This document shows, piece after piece, positions 5,496 to 10,874 of a stretch of 10,874 nucleotides of DNA. The stretch comes from Scybalocola_A sp900557175 (GTDB lineage Bacteria; Bacillota; Clostridia; Lachnospirales; Lachnospiraceae): contig CALADH010000065.1 in assembly GCA_937890745.1 (NCBI GenBank), forward strand, positions 1 to 10,874. The letters are read 5' to 3'. Position numbers and translations under genes: made by a program. How positions within the stretch are numbered: the first letter of the stretch is position 1; the number at the start of each line of letters is the position of its first letter. Under the pieces are notes generated by a model that was given only the letters and a program-made list of their open reading frames with translations, was not told the origin of the DNA and ran no database searches.

Positions 5496-6800
5496 ATGGA
5501 AACTACAAAGGGTAAGTTAAGCGCGCTGCTTCCGATTGGCGTTTTTCTCGTCATATTTCTCGGAATGGGATGTATCAGCGGTGATTTTTACGGAATGCCG
5601 GCGATTGTCGGATTTTTAATTGCACTTATGGTGGCTTTCCTTCAAAACAGGAAAGTGTCCTTCAATGAAAAAATTAAAATGGTAGCGTCAGGCGTCGGTG
5701 ATGAAAACATTATTACGATGTGTCTTATTTTTCTAGCGGCCGGTGCATTTTCAGGCGCTGTATCTGCAGCCGGCGGCGTGGAGAGCACAGTTAATTTCAG
5801 CCTTTCAATTTTGCCGTCATCGGTTGCGGTTGTCGGATTGATGGTTATTGGCTGTTTTATTTCGCTGTCAATGGGGACAAGTATGGGGACAATTGCGGCA
5901 TTGGCGCCGATTGCTGTCGGCATCAGTGATAAAACAGGTTATTCGATGGCACTTTGCATCGGCGCAGTTGTCAGCGGCGCTATGTTTGGCGATAATCTGT
6001 CAATGATTTCTGATACAACGATTGCGGCAGTCAAAACACAGGGCTGTGAGATGAAGGATAAGTTTAAGGCGAATTTTTTAATTGTACTTCCGGCGGCCAT
6101 CATTGCATTGATTTTGTTTGGCGTGCTTTCGGGAAGTACATCGTATACAATGACCGAAGAACTGTCCTATGACATAATTAAAATTGTACCGTATATTGTT
6201 GTGCTTATCGGTGCACTCGTCGGGTTTAATGTGTTTGCCGTACTCATCAGCGGTACAGTCGTGTCGCTTGTTACCGGTATTGCCACAGGCGCAATCCAGT
6301 GGCAGCAGATGTTTGTTGCGATGGCCAAGGGGCCGGACGGCTCCGGCGGCATTATGGGCATGTATGACATTACCGTCATTTCGATTGTTGTTGCCTGTAT
6401 CGTTGCCATTGTCCGCCATAACGGCGGTATTGCCTATATTTTGGATTTTATCCGCAAGCGGATTAAGGGCAAAAAGGGCGCGGAGTTTGGTATTGCTGTA
6501 CTGTCACTGCTTGTCGATATGGCGACAGCCAATAATACAGTGGCCATTGTTATTGCAGGTCCTATTGCAAAGGAAATCAGTGAGGAATACGGCATAGAAC
6601 CGAAGCGCTCGGCGTCACTTTTGGATATTTTTACGGCGGTCGGACAGGGCATGATTCCTTATGGCGCCCAGTTACTGCTGGCGGCGGAGGCGACAGGGCT
6701 GACACCGTTTAACATCATGCCGTATTTATTTTATCCGATGATTATGGCCGTCAGCGCACTCTGCTTTATTATTTTTAAGAAAAATAAACCGTCAGCTTGA
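5496..6800 (+). CDS. NhaC-family Na+/H+ antiporter-like transporter
   Basis: A 434-residue polytopic inner membrane protein of the NhaC (Na_H_antiporter) family. The diagnostic regions are GTSMGTIAALAPIA (residues 127-140) and GAMFGDNLSMISDTTIAAV (161-179), which correspond to the conserved helices thought to carry the ion path, and a second half with VDMATANNTVAIVIAGPIAK. Family members exchange Na+ for H+, though some relatives move amino acids or organic acids (Bacillus YuiF and MleN types), so the substrate is uncertain. It is somewhat shorter than classical NhaC. The ATG follows AGGGAG (5484-5489) by 6 bases. It is divergent from the DUF1836 gene and ends in a terminator that lies inside the convergent DUF421 gene. 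Confidence 0.88.
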   Translation: METTKGKLSALLPIGVFLVIFLGMGCISGDFYGMPAIVGFLIALMVAFLQNRKVSFNEKIKMVASGVGDENIITMCLIFLAAGAFSGAVSAAGGVESTVNFSLSILPSSVAVVGLMVIGCFISLSMGTSMGTIAALAPIAVGISDKTGYSMALCIGAVVSGAMFGDNLSMISDTTIAAVKTQGCEMKDKFKANFLIVLPAAIIALILFGVLSGSTSYTMTEELSYDIIKIVPYIVVLIGALVGFNVFAVLISGTVVSLVTGIATGAIQWQQMFVAMAKGPDGSGGIMGMYDITVISIVVACIVAIVRHNGGIAYILDFIRKRIKGKKGAEFGIAVLSLLVDMATANNTVAIVIAGPIAKEISEEYGIEPKRSASLLDIFTAVGQGMIPYGAQLLLAAEATGLTPFNIMPYLFYPMIMAVSALCFIIFKKNKPSA

Positions 6801-6826
6801 ATTTTAAGAAAAACAAATGGGCAGTT

Positions 6827-7573
6827 TTAGCTAAGAACATCGAATTTGTACGGTGCGGAAAGTCTTTGATAGACACGCACCGTATTTTTTTTATCGCAGG
6901 TGGCAAGGAAAACTTCCCTGACATCGCTGACGCCGTGGGCTTTCAGCTGATCTTTAAGCCATTTTTCATCGTGACCGGTATGGGCTAAGTTCTTTTTCAT
7001 AATGTTGCCGTCGATAATGACATTGGCAACAAGAAAATCCTGCTCAGCCATAAAAGTCACATCTGAAGCTTTTGTTTTTTCTCCGGCTGTCAGCTGCAAA
7101 TCGTCCGGCGTGACGGGGCGGGCGCCGGCTTTTGGAAGAAAGCTTATGTGGCCGTTGGACTCAAGGACGGCAGTCTGAATGTCTGCAATGTCAAAGTAGC
7201 CGTTGACGCGGCACTGTGACATAAATTCGTTTAAATCTAAATTAGCCCGTTTCATATTTTTAAAATACAGGCATCCGTTTTGATAAAGAATCGATGGTTT
7301 TCCGACAATAAGCCGTCTTGCCATGATTGAGGTGCAGGAAAGCTTGGAAAATAAAAGGGCGGTGGCTGCGTAAATAATCATTGCTGTCAGCGGCTTAAAA
7401 AAATCATTTTCAAGCGAAGTAGCCATTTCAGCGGCAATCGAGCCAATCGTAATGCCGTTGATATAGTCAAACATACTCAGCTGTGACATTTGGCGGCAGC
7501 CGAGAATTTTAGTTAATATAAAGAGGGCGATAATTGAACCGGTACTGACAGCGGCAATATGCAATAATTCCAT
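6827..7573 (-). CDS. DUF421 (YetF-type) membrane protein
   Basis: A 248-residue membrane protein. Residues 5-80 hold about three transmembrane segments, including the conserved DYINGITIGSIAAEMA stretch (36-51). The C-terminal part is the soluble YetF domain, with GKPSILYQNG (91-100) and the signature LNEFMSQCRVNGYFDIADIQ followed by TAVLESNGHISFLPK (114-148). Family function is largely unknown; Bacillus relatives include sporulation and spore-membrane proteins. The frame is open further upstream to 7678, but ATG at 7573 is chosen because AGGAGG (complement of 7580-7585) lies 6 bases before it; the ATG at 7579 would abut that site and the upstream extension overlaps promoter-like sequence. The last codons double as the antiporter's terminator. 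Confidence 0.88.
   Translation of the reverse strand: MELLHIAAVSTGSIIALFILTKILGCRQMSQLSMFDYINGITIGSIAAEMATSLENDFFKPLTAMIIYAATALLFSKLSCTSIMARRLIVGKPSILYQNGCLYFKNMKRANLDLNEFMSQCRVNGYFDIADIQTAVLESNGHISFLPKAGARPVTPDDLQLTAGEKTKASDVTFMAEQDFLVANVIIDGNIMKKNLAHTGHDEKWLKDQLKAHGVSDVREVFLATCDKKNTVRVYQRLSAPYKFDVLS
6849..6892 (+). terminator. Terminator of the NhaC-type gene, inside the DUF421 coding region
   Basis: TACGGTGCG (6849-6857) pairs with CGCACCGTA (6876-6884), with an inner GTCT/AGAC stem, followed by eight T (6885-6892). It is a textbook intrinsic terminator for plus-strand transcripts, beginning 48 bases after the antiporter stop codon, and lies wholly within the 3' coding end of the convergent DUF421 gene. 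Confidence 0.85.
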
Positions 7574-7579
7574 AAACAT

Positions 7580-7585
7580 CCTCCT
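7580..7585 (-). promoter_or_regulatory. Ribosome binding site fixing the DUF421 start
   Basis: The minus strand reads AGGAGG, six bases before ATG at 7573. This decides against the longer open frame that reaches 7678. Confidence 0.8.
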
Positions 7586-7613
7586 GAAAAAAGGTTTATT
7601 TTTAATATGGCAG

Positions 7614-7625
7614 AATAACGTTATT
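7614..7625. repeat. 12-base palindrome in the DUF421 leader
   Basis: AATAACGTTATT is a perfect palindrome between the predicted DUF421 promoter and its ribosome binding site. It could be a regulator site; no specific protein is recognised. Confidence 0.35.
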
Positions 7626-7635
7626 TCATGCACAC

Positions 7636-7657
7636 TTTTATACTTTATAGTATAAAA
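7636..7657. promoter_or_regulatory. Inverted repeat over the DUF421 -10 region
   Basis: TTTTATACT (7636-7644) and AGTATAAAA (7649-7657) are perfect 9-base arms around TTAT. The repeat covers the predicted minus-strand -10 box, as expected for a repressor site, although a -10 box and its mirror would also make such a repeat by chance. Confidence 0.45.
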
Positions 7658-7678
7658 AATAATAAATCTTATTAGCAA
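7649..7678 (-). promoter_or_regulatory. Predicted promoter of the DUF421 gene
   Basis: Minus-strand TTGCTA (7673-7678) and TATACT (7649-7654) with an 18-base spacer: 4/6 and 5/6 matches. The leader would be about 70 bases. Confidence 0.4.
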
Positions 7679-7705
7679 AAATAATGAATTGCAGGCGTTT
7701 TATCG

Positions 7706-7734
7706 TTGACACTTATTAAAAATACATCTATAAT
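7706..7734 (+). promoter_or_regulatory. Consensus sigma-A promoter of the purine permease gene
   Basis: TTGACA (7706-7711) and TATAAT (7729-7734) with the ideal 17-base spacer, a full consensus promoter. Transcription should start near 7741, leaving a leader of only about 27 bases before ATG 7768. That leader holds a small hairpin TTCTG/CAGAA (7740-7744 and 7750-7754) touching the ribosome binding site AAGGAGG (7753-7759), and no space for a purine riboswitch. Confidence 0.85.
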
Positions 7735-7767
7735 GAAATTTCTGAAAAACAGAAGGAGGAAAATGTT

Positions 7768-9147
7768 ATGAATCAGAAACAAGGGTTTCTTGACAGGCTG
7801 TTTCACTTAAAAGAACACAGCACAGACGTAAAGACAGAGCTTATTGCCGGTGTAACAACGTTTATGGCAATGGCCTACATTTTGGCGGTCAATCCGTCAA
7901 TTCTTGAAGCTGCAGGAATGGATAAGGGCGCGGTATTCACAGCGACAGCAATTGCTTCCTGTCTTGCAACTTTATTAATGGCAGGTCTTGCAAATTATCC
8001 GTTTGCACTTGCACCGGGCATGGGACTTAATGCCTTTTTTGCTTATACCGTTGTTCTTAAAATGGGTTACTCATGGGAGGTTGCACTGACAGCTGTATTT
8101 GTCGAGGGTATTATTTTTATCATCTTATCACTGACGAATGTCCGCGAGGCTATTTTTAATGCCATACCGATGAATCTGAAATATGCCGTATCCGGCGGTA
8201 TTGGTCTTTTCATTGCCTTGATCGGTTTTAAAAATGCACAGGTTGTTGTCGGCGATGATTCGACATTGCTCGCTTTATATTCATGGTCAAAGGATACTTT
8301 TTCAACAACAGGTATCACAGTGTTGCTGACATTGATCGGTATTATCGTTACAGCAATTCTCGTTGTAAAAAATGTTAAAGGAAATATTCTTATCGGTATT
8401 TTAGTGACATGGGTACTCGGTATTATCTGTCAGCTTGCAGGTATTTATGTGCCGAATCCGGAAGTTGGTGCGTTCAGCTTACTTCCTGATTTTTCAAACG
8501 GTATTTCGGTGCCGAGCATTGCACCGGTATTTGGAAAGCTTCAGTTTGAAGGTATTTTCTCACTGAATTTCCTTATTGTTGTATTCTCATTCTTATTTGT
8601 AGATTTATTTGATACACTTGGAACATTAATCGGCGTATCTTCAAAAGCAGATATGCTCGATAAAGACGGAAAGCTTCCGAAGATTAAAGGTGCGCTGATG
8701 GCAGACGCCATCGGTACAACAGCAGGCGCTATCTGCGGTACTTCAACAGTGACAACCTTTGTTGAGAGTGCTGCCGGTGTGGCAGAGGGCGGACGTACAG
8801 GTTTGACATCTGTTGTCACAGCCATCCTTTTTGCCCTGTCGCTGCTGCTTTCGCCGATATTCCTTGCCATTCCGTCATTTGCGACGGCTCCGGCGCTTGT
8901 TGTTGTCGGTTTCTTAATGTTTACATCGATTACAAAGGTTGACTTTTCAGATGCGGCAGAAGCAATTCCGGCTTATCTCTGCGTTATCGCAATGCCGTTT
9001 ATGTCCAGCATTTCAGAGGGTATCTGCTTTGGCGTTATTTCCTACGCTGTTTTAAATATCCTTACAGGACAGGTAAAGAAAAAGAAACTTCACCCGCTGA
9101 TGTATGCACTGGCAGTTATATTTATTTTGAAATATATATTCTTATAA
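7768..9147 (+). CDS. AzgA-type NCS2 purine permease (hypoxanthine/guanine/adenine)
   Basis: A 459-residue polytopic membrane protein of the NCS2 nucleobase permease family, AzgA-like branch (relatives of PbuG, PbuO, GhxP), which import purine bases with protons. Supporting motifs are the N-terminal FHLKEHSTDVKTELIAGVTT with TFMAMAYILAVNPSILEAAG (31-50), the ALAPGMGLNAFFAY region (80-93), VDLFDTLGTLIGVSSKADML from residue 278, and GTSTVTTFVESAAGVAEGGR from residue 324, the conserved substrate-site helices of the branch. The length is normal. Hypoxanthine versus adenine preference cannot be decided here. It is a single-gene unit with a strong promoter and its own terminator. Confidence 0.93.
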   Translation: MNQKQGFLDRLFHLKEHSTDVKTELIAGVTTFMAMAYILAVNPSILEAAGMDKGAVFTATAIASCLATLLMAGLANYPFALAPGMGLNAFFAYTVVLKMGYSWEVALTAVFVEGIIFIILSLTNVREAIFNAIPMNLKYAVSGGIGLFIALIGFKNAQVVVGDDSTLLALYSWSKDTFSTTGITVLLTLIGIIVTAILVVKNVKGNILIGILVTWVLGIICQLAGIYVPNPEVGAFSLLPDFSNGISVPSIAPVFGKLQFEGIFSLNFLIVVFSFLFVDLFDTLGTLIGVSSKADMLDKDGKLPKIKGALMADAIGTTAGAICGTSTVTTFVESAAGVAEGGRTGLTSVVTAILFALSLLLSPIFLAIPSFATAPALVVVGFLMFTSITKVDFSDAAEAIPAYLCVIAMPFMSSISEGICFGVISYAVLNILTGQVKKKKLHPLMYALAVIFILKYIFL

Positions 9148-9151
9148 AAAT

Positions 9152-9168
9152 ATGCGTGGTATACGCAT
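9152..9168. repeat. Small hairpin just after the permease gene
   Basis: ATGCGT (9152-9157) and ACGCAT (9163-9168) can pair around GGTAT, five bases after the permease stop codon. No T-tract follows; the real terminator is 16 bases further on. Confidence 0.3.
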
Positions 9169-9183
9169 CGGTGTTGATTCACG

Positions 9184-9230
9184 GCCGGCAGACAAAAAAA
9201 GTCTGCCGGCTTTTTGTCTGTCGGCTTTTT
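9184..9230 (+). terminator. Terminator with tandemly repeated 3' arm
   Basis: GCCGGCAGAC (9184-9193) and GTCTGCCGGC (9201-9210) form a perfect 10-base GC-rich stem with an A7 loop and a T5 tract (9211-9215). The 3' arm plus T-tract is then repeated once with a single change, GTCTGTCGGCTTTTT (9216-9230), giving a second possible pairing partner and second T-tract. It should end the permease transcript. Confidence 0.9.
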
Positions 9231-9282
9231 GAAAATATATATAAAATAAATCTTAATATAATCTAAAATACACTGTAATTTA

Positions 9283-9312
9283 TTGACAATAAAATTAAAA
9301 TTAATGTATAAT
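9283..9312 (+). promoter_or_regulatory. Predicted promoter of the citrate synthase gene
   Basis: TTGACA (9283-9288) and TATAAT (9307-9312), both perfect, with an 18-base spacer. Transcription from about 9319 gives a leader of about 50 bases before the TTG start at 9370. Confidence 0.8.
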
Positions 9313-9353
9313 AAGAAAGTAATTTCGCAATTTAATACGTTAAAATAAAATAA

Positions 9354-9359
9354 AGGGAG
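9354..9359 (+). promoter_or_regulatory. Ribosome binding site deciding the citrate synthase start
   Basis: AGGGAG lies 10 bases before TTG 9370 but only one base before GTG 9361, which is too close. This favours the TTG start. Confidence 0.6.
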
Positions 9360-9369
9360 TGTGGTTATA

Positions 9370-10734
9370 TTGGCAGAAAGAAATATATCGGAAATTACAC
9401 CGGAGATTTTAAGTTTGTCGTCGCTTTGTCAGGAGAATAATAATATTGAGACAGAGCTGTATTCTCAATATGATGTTAAACGGGGACTGAGAGATGTCAA
9501 TGGTAAGGGTGTGCTTGCCGGACTGACACACATTTCCGAAATCAAGTCATCCAAAATTGTTGACGGTAAGTCTGTGCCGTGTGAGGGGCAGCTTTATTTC
9601 AGAGGTTACAGTATCCGTGACCTTGTCAATGGTTTTGTTTCAGCAGGACGTCCGGGCTTTGAGGAAGCGGCTTATCTGCTTTTGTTCGGCAAGCTTCCGA
9701 CAAAGGAGCAGCTTAAAGATTTTTCAGATTTACTTGTTTCTTACAGGACATTGCCGACAAACTTTGTCAGAGACGTTATTATGAAAGCGCCATCCAATGA
9801 TATGATGAATACACTGTCAAGAAGTGTACTGACATTATATGCCTACGATGAAAATCCCGATGATGTGTCAATTCCTAATGTTCTTCGCCAGTGTATTATG
9901 CTCATTAGTGTATTTCCGATGCTTGCTGTCTACAGCTATCATGCATATAACCACTACATATGCGGCGACAGCTTATATATCCATAAGCCGGCACCGGAGC
10001 TTTCAACCGCAGAGAATATTTTAAGAATGCTGCGCCCGAATAAAAAGTATACAAAATTTGAGGCGGCGATTTTAGATTTGGCGCTTGTGCTTCATATGGA
10101 ACATGGCGGCGGTAATAACTCAACGTTTACAACACACGTTGTGTCATCTTCAGGGACAGATACATATTCAACGGTCGCTGCGGCGCTTGGCTCCTTAAAA
10201 GGTCCGAAACACGGCGGCGCCAATATTAAGGTTGTGGAGATGTTTGATGATATGAAAAAGCATGTTCATGATTATGAGGATGAGGATGCGATCAGAGATT
10301 ACTTAAATAAGCTTCTTGATAAGAAAGCCTTTGACAGACGCGGCCTCATTTATGGTATGGGACATGCTGTTTATTCGATTTCCGATCCGCGTGCGGATAT
10401 ATTCCGCTCTTTCGTTCAGCGTCTTGCTGATGAAAAAGGGAGACAACAGGATTTCAAATTGTATTCGATGGTTGAACGTCTTGCGCCGGAGGTTATTGGC
10501 GAGCGGCGCCATATTTATAAAGGTGTCAGTGCCAATGTGGACTTTTACAGCGGCTTTGTTTATAGTATGCTTGACCTGCCGCTGAAGCTTTTCACGCCGA
10601 TGTTTGCGACGGCAAGAATCGTTGGCTGGAGCGCCCACCGCATTGAAGAATTAATTAATGCAGATAAAATTATACGTCCGGCATATCAGTGTGTTCTTGA
10701 CAGAAGCACCTATGTGCCGCTGGAGGAGAGATAA
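9370..10734 (+). CDS. gltA: Citrate synthase
   Basis: A 454-residue cytoplasmic enzyme that condenses acetyl-CoA and oxaloacetate to citrate, the entry to the (here probably partial, glutamate-forming) citric acid cycle. The catalytic residues can all be placed: H281 in KHGGAN, H332 in GMGHAVY and D391 in NVDFYSG, with the oxaloacetate-binding H245 in HMEHGGGNNST. An N-terminal helical lead precedes the usual GLTHISEI and QLYFRGYSI segments. The spacing between H281 and H332 (51) is longer than in the E. coli enzyme (41) because of a charged, helical stretch including HVHDYEDEDAIRDYL. No ATG is available; TTG at 9370 is chosen over GTG at 9361 on ribosome-site spacing. It is closed by a strong terminator, so it is not in an operon with genes to the right. 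A 2-methylcitrate synthase role is possible but less likely. Confidence 0.93.
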   Translation: MAERNISEITPEILSLSSLCQENNNIETELYSQYDVKRGLRDVNGKGVLAGLTHISEIKSSKIVDGKSVPCEGQLYFRGYSIRDLVNGFVSAGRPGFEEAAYLLLFGKLPTKEQLKDFSDLLVSYRTLPTNFVRDVIMKAPSNDMMNTLSRSVLTLYAYDENPDDVSIPNVLRQCIMLISVFPMLAVYSYHAYNHYICGDSLYIHKPAPELSTAENILRMLRPNKKYTKFEAAILDLALVLHMEHGGGNNSTFTTHVVSSSGTDTYSTVAAALGSLKGPKHGGANIKVVEMFDDMKKHVHDYEDEDAIRDYLNKLLDKKAFDRRGLIYGMGHAVYSISDPRADIFRSFVQRLADEKGRQQDFKLYSMVERLAPEVIGERRHIYKGVSANVDFYSGFVYSMLDLPLKLFTPMFATARIVGWSAHRIEELINADKIIRPAYQCVLDRSTYVPLEER

Positions 10735-10742
10735 AAATAGTG

Positions 10743-10791
10743 TCGCACAGATTGTGTTTTTTGGAAAAATACAATCTGTGCGATTTTTTTT
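10743..10791 (+). terminator. Strong terminator of the citrate synthase gene
   Basis: TCGCACAGATTGT (10743-10755) pairs perfectly with its complement at 10771-10783, with T-run and A-run inside the loop able to lengthen the stem, followed by eight T (10784-10791). It starts eight bases after the stop codon. Confidence 0.92.
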
Positions 10792-10826
10792 GTGACATAG
10801 GAAATTGCTCCCTATGTCACAAAAAA
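10786..10826. repeat. Second hairpin sharing the terminator's T-tract
   Basis: TGTGACATAGG (10791-10801) pairs perfectly with its complement (10811-10821), and the flanking T6 (10786-10791) and A6 (10821-10826) extend the arms to 16 bases. It uses the T-tract of the preceding terminator as its own 5' arm. No T-run follows on either strand, so it is not a normal terminator; it may be a dispersed palindromic repeat. The remaining bases 10827-10874 show no gene; they hold GATGCA twice, 10 bases apart (10838, 10848). Confidence 0.6.
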
Positions 10827-10874
10827 GCTCCGCGAGGGATGCAACCAGATGCATATGGAATATGACTGCCTACG

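Noticed and set aside
6797..6988. Plus-strand open frame overlapping the antiporter stop codon
   Set aside because: It runs through the terminator and antisense to the DUF421 coding region; no ribosome binding site was seen.
7574..7678. N-terminal extension of the DUF421 protein
   Set aside because: The strong AGGAGG site points to ATG 7573, and the extension covers the predicted promoter and two palindromes.
9148..9369. Possible small gene or riboswitch before citrate synthase
   Set aside because: The stretch is accounted for by a small hairpin, the permease terminator, an AT-rich promoter region and a short leader; no open frame or aptamer-like structure was seen.
10651..10854. Minus-strand open frame at the right end
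   Set aside because: It crosses both hairpins and the citrate synthase 3' end, with no convincing start signal.
1..10874. A multi-gene defence island, mobile element or CRISPR array
   Set aside because: No transposase, integrase, nuclease, toxin-antitoxin pair, regularly spaced repeat or terminal repeats were found; the genes are mostly core metabolism, transport and regulation.

Overview
This window looks like a chromosomal segment from a low-to-moderate GC Bacillota, most likely a gut Clostridia of the Lachnospiraceae type. That placement is an inference from the gene families present (DUF1836 protein, YerC/YecD TrpR-like protein, AtoE-type short-chain fatty acid transporter, AzgA-type purine permease, a citrate synthase with the HGGGNNST active-site variant), from strong AGGAGG-like ribosome binding sites and from near-consensus sigma-A promoters. 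No IS element, phage gene, tRNA, rRNA or CRISPR array was seen.

Layout: (1) positions 1-76 probably hold the 3' end of an upstream gene. (2) An AT-rich gene (123-1739) encodes a large lipoprotein with an HExxH...E zinc-metallopeptidase signature, apparently built from two copies of the same fold with the first copy catalytically dead. (3) A long hairpin (1837-1895) separates it from a convergent AtoE-type transporter gene (1944-3296, minus). (4) An AraC-family regulator (3437-4255, plus) diverges from the transporter gene, with overlapping promoters and an inverted repeat as a likely operator. (5) A small TrpR-like repressor (4358-4651) converges on a DUF1836 gene (4670-5326, minus) across a perfect palindromic terminator that contains both stop codons. 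(6) The DUF1836 gene diverges from an NhaC-type antiporter gene (5496-6800); a Fur-box-like sequence lies between their promoters. (7) A DUF421/YetF-type membrane protein gene (6827-7573, minus) converges on the antiporter gene, whose terminator lies inside its coding 3' end. (8) An AzgA-type purine permease gene (7768-9147) has a perfect consensus promoter and a tandemly repeated terminator arm. (9) A citrate synthase gene (TTG start, 9370-10734) is followed by a strong terminator and a second hairpin.

The genes appear to be separate transcription units rather than one operon: most have a recognisable promoter and several have their own hairpin terminator. The shared theme is membrane transport (fatty acids, Na+/H+, purines) with nearby local regulators. 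The two divergent regulator/transporter pairs (AraC with AtoE, DUF1836 with NhaC) are the clearest functional links. The most unusual item is the duplicated metallopeptidase lipoprotein. I do not see a clear multi-gene defence or novel biosynthetic system here; the rest is mainly ordinary core-type genes with interesting regulatory architecture.
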